DNA of 5,082 nucleotides, taken from assembly GCA_937897785.1 (NCBI GenBank), contig CALCNB010000094.1, forward strand, positions 1-5,082, read 5' to 3'. This DNA comes from an uncultured Cellvibrionales bacterium (GTDB taxonomy: Bacteria > Pseudomonadota > Gammaproteobacteria > Pseudomonadales > UBA7434). The notes under the pieces are model-generated. The model did not search any database and was not told the DNA's origin. It was given only the letters and a program-made list of their open reading frames with translations. Every line of letters begins with the position of its first letter. Position 1 is the stretch's first letter. A program made the translations under genes and the position numbers. Below, in pieces: positions 1 through 5,082 of this stretch.

Positions 1-499
1 CACGACTGACACCGTGCAACATAGCTAAAGCTTCTGCCGTAAGACCCATCATGCCGGAGCCTTTCGCAATATGCTTACTCAAGCGTGGATTGGGATCCAA
101 GCCTTCGGTCATCGGCACATGGCCCATATGTTCAGAACCACCGATCACAAACACGTCACCGTAACCGGCTAAAATGGACTGCGCCGCAATGTGCAGCGCT
201 GACATTGATGAAGCACACAGACGATTCACGGTTTGACCAGGGACCGTATGCGGGATTTGTGTCATTAATGACATCATTCTCGCTAAGTTAAACGATTGTT
301 CCTTTGTTTGGTTGACACAGCCCCACACGATGTCATCTATCTCAGCAGGGTCTAAATCGGGATTGCGGTGCAACAAGCCCGAGATTAAATCTGCAGCCAG
401 ATCATCAGAACGGGTATGGCGATACATGCCGTTTCTCGATCGACCCATGGGGGTGCGTGCACAGTCAACAATCACTGGTGTATTATCGGCTAAACTCAT
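1..499 (-). CDS. fadA: 3-ketoacyl-CoA thiolase (acetyl-CoA C-acyltransferase), FadA, beta subunit of fatty acid oxidation complex; 3' end outside window
   Basis: FadA catalyses the last step of beta-oxidation, thiolytic cleavage of 3-ketoacyl-CoA to acetyl-CoA and a shortened acyl-CoA, in the cytosol in complex with FadB. Only the N-terminal 166 codons are present; the frame is open to the window edge, and the family is about 390 residues long. Visible hallmarks are VIVDCARTPMGRS (residues 9-21), the DDIVWGCVNQT segment (55-65), the thiolase active-site motif VNRLCASSM with the nucleophilic Cys95 (equivalent to Cys91 of E. coli FadA), GGSEHMGHVPM (120-130) and GMMGLTAEALA (149-159). The C-terminal His and second Cys of the thiolase fold lie outside. 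The ATG at 499 is preceded by GGAG (507-510) with 7 nt spacing. It follows fadB by 95 nt, the usual fadBA order. Identity is read from remembered E. coli FadA similarity, which is strong throughout. Confidence 0.96.
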   Translation of the reverse strand, partial: MSLADNTPVIVDCARTPMGRSRNGMYRHTRSDDLAADLISGLLHRNPDLDPAEIDDIVWGCVNQTKEQSFNLARMMSLMTQIPHTVPGQTVNRLCASSMSALHIAAQSILAGYGDVFVIGGSEHMGHVPMTEGLDPNPRLSKHIAKGSGMMGLTAEALAMLHGVSR

Positions 500-518
500 T
501 ATCTTTCTCCACTGGATG

Positions 519-540
519 CCGTGCTAATTAACAAGCACAG
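519..540 (-). repeat. inverted repeat (possible RNA hairpin) just upstream of the fadA ribosome binding site
   Basis: The minus strand reads CTGTGCT, an 8-nt AT-rich loop, then AGCACGG, giving a 7-bp stem with one G-T wobble (5 bp perfect core GTGCT/AGCAC at 521-525 and 534-538). It ends 8 nt before the fadA GGAG. No T-run follows, so it is not an intrinsic terminator. It could stabilise or attenuate the fadA part of the message, but this is inferred from position only. Confidence 0.3.
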
Positions 541-553
541 ACTAATCAAATTA

Positions 554-581
554 TTTATAGACGCTTCTCTTTTAAGGCCAA
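554..581 (-). promoter_or_regulatory. weak candidate internal promoter ahead of fadA
   Basis: On the minus strand in the fadB-fadA gap there is TTGGCC (576-581, 4 of 6 matches to TTGACA), a 16-nt spacer, and TATAAA (554-559, 5 of 6 to TATAAT). It would allow fadA to be transcribed separately from fadB. The gap is AT-rich, so a chance match is quite possible; the -35 is poor and the same bases also take part in a GGCC/GGCC inverted repeat (576-579 and 588-591). Confidence 0.22.
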
Positions 582-594
582 AAATAAGGCCCCA

Positions 595-2733
595 TCAATA
601 AAATGTTTTGCCTTCAGCCGCCATGGCTTTAATACTGTCGAGCAGTCTGTACGGCTCGCCTAAGTCGGCATATTTTTCAGCTTTGGCGCAGAACTCACTG
701 ATGCCGGTATTATCCAACCAACGACAAATACCCCCTCTAAACATAGGGAAACCTATCCCCATGATCAACGCCATATCAGCCTCAGCTGGCGTAGCTACAA
801 TGCCTTCATCTAAGCAACGAATCATCTCGAGCGCCATCGGAACCATAAGGCGATCAATGATTTCTTCATCGTCCATGGTTTTTGCCGCATCAATATGGTC
901 ACTCAATAAAACCCCTACTGCATCGTCAGCGGTTTTTTGAATACGGCCTTTTTTATCCGGCACATACTGGTAAAAACCTTTAGCATTCTTTTGGCCTAAG
1001 CGCCCGGCCTCGAACAGTGCTTCGGCCGCACTTTTATAATCCACTTGCATGCGTTCTGGAAACGCTTCCGCCATGACGCCAGAGGCATGTTCACAAGTAT
1101 CTAAACCAACCACATCTTGTAAGTAAGCAGGGCCCATAGGCCAACCCCAGCGTTCCATTACACGATCTATTTCAACAAAATCGACGCCCTCCTTCATCAG
1201 AGCATTTGCACTGCCAAGATAAGGAAATAACACACGATTGACCAAAAAACCGGCACAGTCATTGACCAATATCGGCGTCTTACCTAAAGACAAGGCGTAA
1301 CTCATCGTTCTAGCAACCGCTGAATCACTGCTCTGTTTACCTCGAATGACCTCAACTAAGGGCATTTTATGTACGGGATTAAAAAAGTGCATCCCGCAGA
1401 AATTTTCTGGTCGCGTTAAGGGTTCAGCTAATTCGCTAATTTGGATAGTAGATGTATTAGAGCAAAGCACTGCATCATTGGCCATCAATGCTTCACACTC
1501 AGCCAAAACAGCTTTTTTAATCTTTGGATTTTCTACCACCGCCTCAACCACTACGTCTGCATTTTCAATGCCGGTATAATCTAAACTTGGCTTGATCTGG
1601 GTTAATGCCGCGGCCATTTTCTCTGGTTTCATGCGGCCACGATTAACGCGTTTACTAAACAAAGAAGACGCTTCTTGCATGCCCGCATCTAAGCCAGACT
1701 GAGCAATGTCTTTCATCAAAATAGGCACGCCTTTCGCTGCTGACTGATACGCGATACCTCCACCCATAATACCCGCACCTAATACACCCGCTGATGCAAC
1801 AGGCTCAACACTACCAGCTAAAGAACGTGCTTTTTTCGATACTTCTTGCTCATTTAGGAACAGTCCGACCAAACTGCGTGCCACATCGGTAAAGGCCAAA
1901 CTAACAAAGTGCTCTATTTCAACTTTGCTGGCTTCTTCACGGCCTAAAGTAGCGTGCTTCTCGATTGCTTTCAGCGCTGACATCGGCGCAGGGTAATTTC
2001 GACCCGCCTGAGCCGAAACAAGCCCTCCGGCACTGGTGAAGGCCATTAGGCGCTCCATGTCATTGAGAAGCACTGGGGCTTTTTTCTCTGCTCTGCGCGA
2101 CGCATAATCCAGTTCGCCATCAATGGCCGCTTGCAACATGGACAAAGCGGCCTTTTCTAAACCCTCGAGAGGCACCACAGCATCGACGGCACCCAAGGCC
2201 AAACCTTCTGCCGCCTTGGCATGCTTACCGGTGCAAATCCACTCTACCGCATTATCGCAACCCATCACCCTTGGCGCTCTAACCGTGCCACCATAGCCAG
2301 GAATAATACCCAGCTTCACTTCGGGAAAACCTAAAGCAGCCACATCAGCACAGACACGAAACTCCGCCGTTAAGGCCAACTCAAAACCACCGCCTAATGC
2401 AAAACCGTTAATCGCTGCCACCTTGGGAAAAGGCAGATCTTCTAAGCGATTAAAGAGCAGATGAACTTCTTGAACACCATCGTAAAGCGCTTGCTCGGGA
2501 CCATTAAATAACTCTGTAAACTCAGTGATATCTGCGCCAACAATAAATGCACTTTTGCCACTGCTCATTAATAGGCCGCGCACACTACTATCGGTTTCAA
2601 GCAAGTCAACCGCCTGCTTAATTTCTTCTATAGTAGCGATATCCAGCTTATTCACACTGTCTTGAGAAGAGAAACACATTTCAGCAATACCATTGCTATT
2701 CTTGCTCAGGGTAAGAGTTTTACCTTCAAACAT
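595..2733 (-). CDS. fadB: fatty acid oxidation complex subunit alpha, FadB (enoyl-CoA hydratase / 3-hydroxyacyl-CoA dehydrogenase)
   Basis: FadB hydrates trans-2-enoyl-CoA and oxidises the resulting L-3-hydroxyacyl-CoA with NAD+, passing the ketoacyl-CoA to FadA; it is cytosolic. From the chosen start it is 712 residues, near the roughly 715 of Pseudomonas FadB and ending similarly (GKTFY), without the longer tail of E. coli FadB (729). The N-terminal crotonase domain (about 1-190) has SAFIVGADITEF (61-72), the oxyanion-hole ALGGGFE motif with Glu118, and GFPEVKLGIIPG with Glu138, matching E. coli Glu119 and Glu139. The NAD-binding domain begins at GVLGAGIMGGGIAYQSA (316-332) and contains VVVEAVVENPK, SNTSTI (425-430) and GMHFFNPVH with catalytic His449 (E. 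coli His450) and Glu461. C-terminal dehydrogenase domains follow (GFLVNRVLFPY, GWPMGPAYL, ATPAEADMAL). The ATG at 2733 is preferred over an in-frame ATG at 2757 because GGAG precedes it and homologues start at M(F/I/L)Y/EG. It lies 39 nt after the GH84 gene. An uncommon Ala replaces the usual Pro in NDCPGF (residue 494). Confidence 0.97.
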   Translation of the reverse strand: MFEGKTLTLSKNSNGIAEMCFSSQDSVNKLDIATIEEIKQAVDLLETDSSVRGLLMSSGKSAFIVGADITEFTELFNGPEQALYDGVQEVHLLFNRLEDLPFPKVAAINGFALGGGFELALTAEFRVCADVAALGFPEVKLGIIPGYGGTVRAPRVMGCDNAVEWICTGKHAKAAEGLALGAVDAVVPLEGLEKAALSMLQAAIDGELDYASRRAEKKAPVLLNDMERLMAFTSAGGLVSAQAGRNYPAPMSALKAIEKHATLGREEASKVEIEHFVSLAFTDVARSLVGLFLNEQEVSKKARSLAGSVEPVASAGVLGAGIMGGGIAYQSAAKGVPILMKDIAQSGLDAGMQEASSLFSKRVNRGRMKPEKMAAALTQIKPSLDYTGIENADVVVEAVVENPKIKKAVLAECEALMANDAVLCSNTSTIQISELAEPLTRPENFCGMHFFNPVHKMPLVEVIRGKQSSDSAVARTMSYALSLGKTPILVNDCAGFLVNRVLFPYLGSANALMKEGVDFVEIDRVMERWGWPMGPAYLQDVVGLDTCEHASGVMAEAFPERMQVDYKSAAEALFEAGRLGQKNAKGFYQYVPDKKGRIQKTADDAVGVLLSDHIDAAKTMDDEEIIDRLMVPMALEMIRCLDEGIVATPAEADMALIMGIGFPMFRGGICRWLDNTGISEFCAKAEKYADLGEPYRLLDSIKAMAAEGKTFY

Positions 2734-2742
2734 TGTTACTAT

Positions 2743-2746
2743 CTCC
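2743..2746 (-). promoter_or_regulatory. Shine-Dalgarno site that decides the fadB start
   Basis: The minus strand has GGAG followed by 9 nt and ATG (2733). The alternative in-frame ATG at 2757 is preceded only by a T/A-rich stretch without any purine-rich anti-16S match, and would add eight residues not found at the N-terminus of known FadB proteins. Confidence 0.7.
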
Positions 2747-2772
2747 AAATCGATCATTAATAAAGTAAAAAG

Positions 2773-3891
2773 TTAGCCGGTTAAACATGCCGGATCAAAT
2801 ACATACTGCTCAGTTAGCCAATCCACTAACTCGTTTGCATACACCGAGTTAAAATTCGAATAGCGATTGATTAATGCTTGCTTTTCCGTCGCGCTCAGTT
2901 CATCTAAGCCCTGAGTAGAAAAGATGGAGGCATCTTTTAACACACTATGTCCTAAAGCAGAACCGAATAAGCGTTCCGCATCCTTCTGCCAAAGTAATTC
3001 AGCCGATTTTTCATCGGCATGCGAGACTGAGCTTGTATCAGCAGGGTCTAGCCATGGGTATAGCCGGGCTAGACTCGCTAACGGTAATTGAGACAAGTAA
3101 GGCTGATTCATCGGATTGGCGAAATGACCAGCACTCATATCAATCAGCGAAGATCGCCCTTTAAACGGTTGTAAATGTAAAAAACGACTCAATTTAGCCC
3201 CATCGTTAACCGGGTAATTATCCCATATAACCGGCAATCTCGCTAATTGATCTGCGATAAAATGAAGGTTATCTTCTCTAAAATCCTGGCTACAGACCTG
3301 CTCACCGGTCCAAAAATATCCGATCTCAGCGGGCAGCGCCTGACCAAGATCTCGCCAATAAGCCTTGGGCCTAGGACCAAATAGCTTCTCTAATATAGGG
3401 TCTGTCGAATAATAGCTAGGACAAACAATGTAGCGATCAGCCACTGCCTTGCCAACAATATGGTCAACAATACGTAATTGCTCTCGTGCCATATCATCGC
3501 CCAATGAGGGCATATCATCGAATAAAATGCACAGCAAATCTGGCGAAATACTCTGTATCTGAGCTAACTTTTCATCTAACTGCCGATAGGCTTTGGTTGC
3601 CGCTTGCGATCCAGCGTTTAACGCTGCTAAGCCGATAGGCGAAAGGCCGATACCAAAAGCAAGCCCTTTCGCTTTAAATTCTTGCGCCAGCAACTGCAGG
3701 GCTAATAACTCCTCATCAGTCCATGGTTCGAACCAAGCATGGCGTAATTTTACATCTGATTTGGGCGCATAAATATAAGCCGATAAATTTTCATCGGCCA
3801 TAAACTGAGCGTACTCATGGCGTACAGACCATGACCAGCTGCGACCATAAAACCCCTCTATCACGCCAACAGGTCGTTTTTTTTCTGTCAT
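2773..3891 (-). CDS. cytoplasmic GH84 beta-N-acetylglucosaminidase (O-GlcNAcase-like, NAGidase domain)
   Basis: This 372-residue protein is a family GH84 hydrolase, predicted to remove terminal beta-linked N-acetylglucosamine by substrate-assisted catalysis. Visible hallmarks in order are GVIEGFYGR (9-17), YIYAPKSD with Lys44, the catalytic aspartate pair in ILFDDMPS (Asp125, Asp126; equivalent to human OGA Asp174/175), CPSYY with Tyr161, YFWTGEQV (192-199), VIWDNYPVND with Trp223, Asn225 and Asp230, PFKGR (242-246) and ANPMNQPYLS with Asn259. All residues known to contact the sugar in human OGA or Clostridium NagJ appear kept, so it should be active. The catalytic barrel spans about 6-280; the remaining 90 residues look helical and I do not recognise them as a separate domain. 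There is no signal peptide, membrane segment or carbohydrate-binding module, unlike secreted GH84 hyaluronidases, so it should act in the cytoplasm. The ATG at 3891 follows GAGG (3899-3902) with 7 nt spacing. It is apparently the first gene of a unit with fadBA. Its natural substrate (glycoprotein, muropeptide or chitin fragment) cannot be told from sequence. Confidence 0.9.
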   Translation of the reverse strand: MTEKKRPVGVIEGFYGRSWSWSVRHEYAQFMADENLSAYIYAPKSDVKLRHAWFEPWTDEELLALQLLAQEFKAKGLAFGIGLSPIGLAALNAGSQAATKAYRQLDEKLAQIQSISPDLLCILFDDMPSLGDDMAREQLRIVDHIVGKAVADRYIVCPSYYSTDPILEKLFGPRPKAYWRDLGQALPAEIGYFWTGEQVCSQDFREDNLHFIADQLARLPVIWDNYPVNDGAKLSRFLHLQPFKGRSSLIDMSAGHFANPMNQPYLSQLPLASLARLYPWLDPADTSSVSHADEKSAELLWQKDAERLFGSALGHSVLKDASIFSTQGLDELSATEKQALINRYSNFNSVYANELVDWLTEQYVFDPACLTG

Positions 3892-3954
3892 TCTCAGACC
3901 TCTAAATACGGCGCTAGAATTGAGGCTAGTCGATAGTCAATAATGGATTCATAG

Positions 3955-4024
3955 ATGATGGATACTTAGGTATGGTATCTCAACCCACGAGCGACCTCTA
4001 TAGATCAAAACCCAATCTTAGCAA
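3955..4024 (-). promoter_or_regulatory. candidate promoter region for the GH84-fadB-fadA unit
   Basis: Two sigma70-like arrangements face the GH84 gene. One is TTGAGA (3978-3983, 5 of 6), 17-nt spacer, CATCAT (3955-3960, 4 of 6). The other is TTGCTA (4019-4024, 4 of 6), 16-nt spacer, TATAGA (3997-4002, 4 of 6). Neither is strong. A promoter somewhere here is expected because a terminator closes the upstream unit at about 4102-4133, but which pair is used cannot be decided by eye. Either would give a leader of roughly 55-100 nt. Confidence 0.4.
3961..3979. repeat. operator-like inverted repeat GATAC-N9-GTATC
   Basis: GATAC (3961-3965) and GTATC (3975-3979) are exact reverse complements, and an overlapping near-palindrome ATACTTAGGTAT (3962-3973) shares the left arm. 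The element lies within the spacer of the TTGAGA/CATCAT promoter candidate, where a bound repressor would block RNA polymerase. No known regulator is recognised from these arms; it does not resemble the FadR or PsrA consensus as I know them. Confidence 0.35.
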
Positions 4025-4101
4025 TTCCTTATGATAACACAATCATGACAGGGACTTGACGTAAAGCAAACTTATGATGAGTAGTATTTATTGTGATAGT
4101 C

Positions 4102-4133
4102 AAAAAAAATCGACACTCACTAAGCTAGAGCGT
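4102..4133 (-). terminator. probable rho-independent terminator after pilZ
   Basis: On the minus strand ACGCTC (4128-4133) and GAGTGT (4113-4118) form a 6-bp stem with one G-T pair around a 9-nt loop; three bases after the stem comes a run of eight T (4102-4109). The stem overlaps the last pilZ codons and its TAG stop (4125-4127). The stem is short, so efficiency may be modest, but stem, T-run and position agree with the end of the holB-pilZ unit. Confidence 0.55.
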
Positions 4134-4478
4134 GAAGGTAGGATTATTCGGAGAAATGTTAGCGGCTAAATATGCCTCAACTTCACTGCTTAAAGCAGCA
4201 GCCTGATCTGTCAATTGCACACCAATACCCCGCTGGTATTGCAGCCCATAGTGTCTTGCCGACCAAATAACAGTAGCCGTTAATACGGACGTTTCAGGCT
4301 CATCGAGTAGGGTTGCGACAAAATGTACACGATCGCCTAAGCGATAATCTTTATCGGTGGCAATGAAAAATCCGCCCCCTTCCACAAAGGGCATATAAAT
4401 TTTATGCAGGGTTTCTCGATCAAAGGCTTGCCAATGCAAGACCCCGGCAGCCTCAACCGCTCTTAACGCATTTCCCAT
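4125..4478 (-). CDS. pilZ: type IV pilus biogenesis protein PilZ (PilZ domain, non-canonical)
   Basis: From the chosen start this is a 117-residue cytoplasmic protein, close to the 118 of P. aeruginosa PilZ. PilZ is needed for type IV pilus assembly and twitching motility; in Xanthomonas it bridges the c-di-GMP receptor FimX and the assembly ATPase PilB. Visible features are IYMPFVEGGGFFI (27-39), YRLGD (45-49), LLDEPE (57-62), TVIW (69-72) and RGIGVQL (83-89), the standard pattern of this subfamily. The RxxxR c-di-GMP-binding motif of canonical PilZ domains is absent, as expected for this group, so direct c-di-GMP binding is not predicted. The ATG at 4478 is preferred over an in-frame ATG at 4532 because GAGG (4484-4487) lies 5 nt before it and the longer form would add 18 residues not seen in the family. 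It follows holB by 74 nt; the holB-pilZ pairing is known from Pseudomonas. Confidence 0.9.
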   Translation of the reverse strand: MGNALRAVEAAGVLHWQAFDRETLHKIYMPFVEGGGFFIATDKDYRLGDRVHFVATLLDEPETSVLTATVIWSARHYGLQYQRGIGVQLTDQAAALSSEVEAYLAANISPNNPTFTL

Positions 4479-4483
4479 AACAC

Positions 4484-4487
4484 CCTC
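4484..4487 (-). promoter_or_regulatory. Shine-Dalgarno site that decides the pilZ start
   Basis: The minus strand has GAGG (within TGAGGG), 5 nt, then ATG at 4478. The upstream in-frame ATG at 4532 is preceded by a pyrimidine-rich and AT-rich stretch with no such match. Confidence 0.65.
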
Positions 4488-4552
4488 ACAGCCTGATTCG
4501 ACAAGGTATGATGCAAACGAAAGGATTCGCATCGCAATAACTAAGAAGCTAT

Positions 4553-5082
4553 TTAATCATGGGAAGTTTGAAAAAATGTGGTGCAATCTTGCAAAAACGT
4601 TTCCATAAGTAAGCGCAAGTTCGCATTTTGAGCTATAGCTTGCTTGGCATTGATGGCTAAAGCATAGATTTCATGTCGTTGTTGGTCAGAAATTGCATCC
4701 AAACTGGCCAGCGCTTCACTCGATTCAGTCAAGTTAGCGGCCGACTGCCTAGCAAGCAGGACAAGCAAGGCATCTAAAAAACTCGCTGCACCACGTTGAT
4801 CAAGTTTGGCTGCGAAATCATAGCCCGAGCGTTTTCCTAGCATCAGCTCGATCAGCGTATCGTTATCAAACTGCACCTCATCAGATTCCAATAGCATTGA
4901 TTTAACACGCTCAGGAAAACCTCTTGCCCGCTCAATAGCATGCTCTATATCGACCTGATTAAAATCACTTTTTAACCAATCGACAATGCTATTCGCTGAA
5001 GGCAGAGCAAAATTAACACGTTGAGCGCGGGACAAAATCGTGGGTAATATTTTAGAGACCTGATGCACAACTAATAGAAAGT
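4553..5082 (-). CDS. holB: DNA polymerase III delta-prime subunit, HolB (C-terminal part; 5' end outside window)
   Basis: Delta-prime is the stationary subunit of the bacterial clamp loader that opens the beta sliding clamp and places it on primed DNA. The frame is open to the window edge and has 175 complete codons here; the full family is about 320-340 residues. The first visible residues, FLLVVHQVSKILPTILSRAQ, match the end of the AAA+ module: the sensor-like FLLV strand, then LPTILSR, whose Arg corresponds to the arginine finger that delta-prime offers to the neighbouring gamma/tau subunit. The usual SRC motif reads SRA here. Next come the lid region with ARGFPERVKSML and the helical C-terminal collar domain (FLDALLVLLARQSA and following). 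A GTG near the edge (5068) would be read as a start in isolation, but the motif continues upstream of it, so it is an internal Val codon. The N-terminal zinc-binding and Walker-like regions are outside. pilZ follows after 74 nt. The call rests on these motifs and the pilZ neighbour. Confidence 0.85.
   Translation of the reverse strand, partial: FLLVVHQVSKILPTILSRAQRVNFALPSANSIVDWLKSDFNQVDIEHAIERARGFPERVKSMLLESDEVQFDNDTLIELMLGKRSGYDFAAKLDQRGAASFLDALLVLLARQSAANLTESSEALASLDAISDQQRHEIYALAINAKQAIAQNANLRLLMETFLQDCTTFFQTSHD

Larger units (their letters stand above)
3892..4124. other. intergenic region between pilZ and the GH84 gene
   Basis: This gene-free 233-bp stretch is more AT-rich than its flanks. 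It holds the tail of the pilZ terminator at its upper end, the promoter candidates and GATAC/GTATC inverted repeat, a second inverted repeat ATGAT-N6-ATCAT (4031-4046), an 8-bp direct repeat CTTATGAT (4028-4035 and 4071-4078) and a 9-bp direct repeat GATAGTCAA (3932-3940 and 4095-4103). No ORF with a ribosome binding site, tRNA or recognisable riboswitch was seen in it on either strand. Confidence 0.6.

Noticed and set aside
85..527. Two plus-strand ORFs (85-291 and 312-527) opposite fadA
   Set aside because: They are antisense to the strongly conserved fadA reading frame, have low-complexity unrecognisable products, and lack convincing ribosome binding sites.
576..591. GGCC-N8-GGCC as a terminator after fadB
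   Set aside because: The stem is only 4 bp and no T-run follows in the minus direction; a terminator would also separate fadB from fadA.
608..940. 110-codon plus-strand ORF
   Set aside because: Antisense shadow of the FadB C-terminal coding region; its product resembles no family I recognise.
1346..1579. 77-codon plus-strand ORF
   Set aside because: Antisense shadow of the FadB NAD-binding domain.
2734..2757. FadB start eight codons upstream (ATG at 2757)
   Set aside because: No Shine-Dalgarno sequence before it, and homologues begin at the internal Met that has GGAG upstream.
4055..4090. Plus-strand promoter from TTGACG at 4056-4061
   Set aside because: The best -10-like hexamer lies at an unsuitable spacing and no plus-strand gene follows.
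3892..4124. FadR or PsrA operator ahead of the fad operon
   Set aside because: Only an isolated GTTTGC half-site is seen on the minus strand, with no paired arm; no match to the FadR palindrome was found.
4479..4532. PilZ start 18 codons upstream (ATG at 4532)
   Set aside because: No ribosome binding site, and the added residues do not fit the family's N-terminus; the internal ATG has GAGG at proper spacing.
5066..5068. GTG at the window edge as the start of a 171-residue gene
   Set aside because: The frame continues upstream with residues that belong to the delta-prime AAA+ motif, so the gene is simply cut by the window edge.

Overview
The window is a stretch of gammaproteobacterial chromosome in which every recognisable gene lies on the minus strand; no plus-strand gene is supported. 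The lineage call rests on FadB and FadA closely matching the gammaproteobacterial fatty acid oxidation complex (FadB has the length and C-terminal ending of the Pseudomonas type) and on a HolB-PilZ gene pair typical of Pseudomonas-like bacteria. Moderate GC content and a GH84 enzyme suggest a marine or environmental relative, but that is inference.

In the direction of transcription (from high to low coordinates) the window first holds the C-terminal part of holB (DNA polymerase III delta-prime; its 5' end is beyond the window). Next comes pilZ, a type IV pilus biogenesis protein of the non-c-di-GMP-binding PilZ type. A probable intrinsic terminator overlaps the pilZ stop codon. A gene-free region of about 230 bp follows, with promoter-like boxes and several short repeats.

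A second transcription unit then starts: a cytoplasmic O-GlcNAcase-like GH84 beta-N-acetylglucosaminidase, fadB 39 bp after it, and fadA 95 bp after fadB. fadA runs off the low-coordinate end of the window, leaving its N-terminal 166 residues, including the nucleophilic cysteine.

FadB and FadA together form the trifunctional beta-oxidation complex: hydratase, 3-hydroxyacyl-CoA dehydrogenase, and thiolase. The unexpected element is the GH84 enzyme, which keeps all the recognisable catalytic residues of O-GlcNAcase, has no signal peptide, and sits as the apparent first gene of the fad operon. No CRISPR, mobile element, tRNA or rRNA was seen. Three of the starts (fadB, pilZ and the GH84 gene) were set or checked by Shine-Dalgarno placement; for fadB and pilZ the supported start lies downstream of the longest-ORF start.
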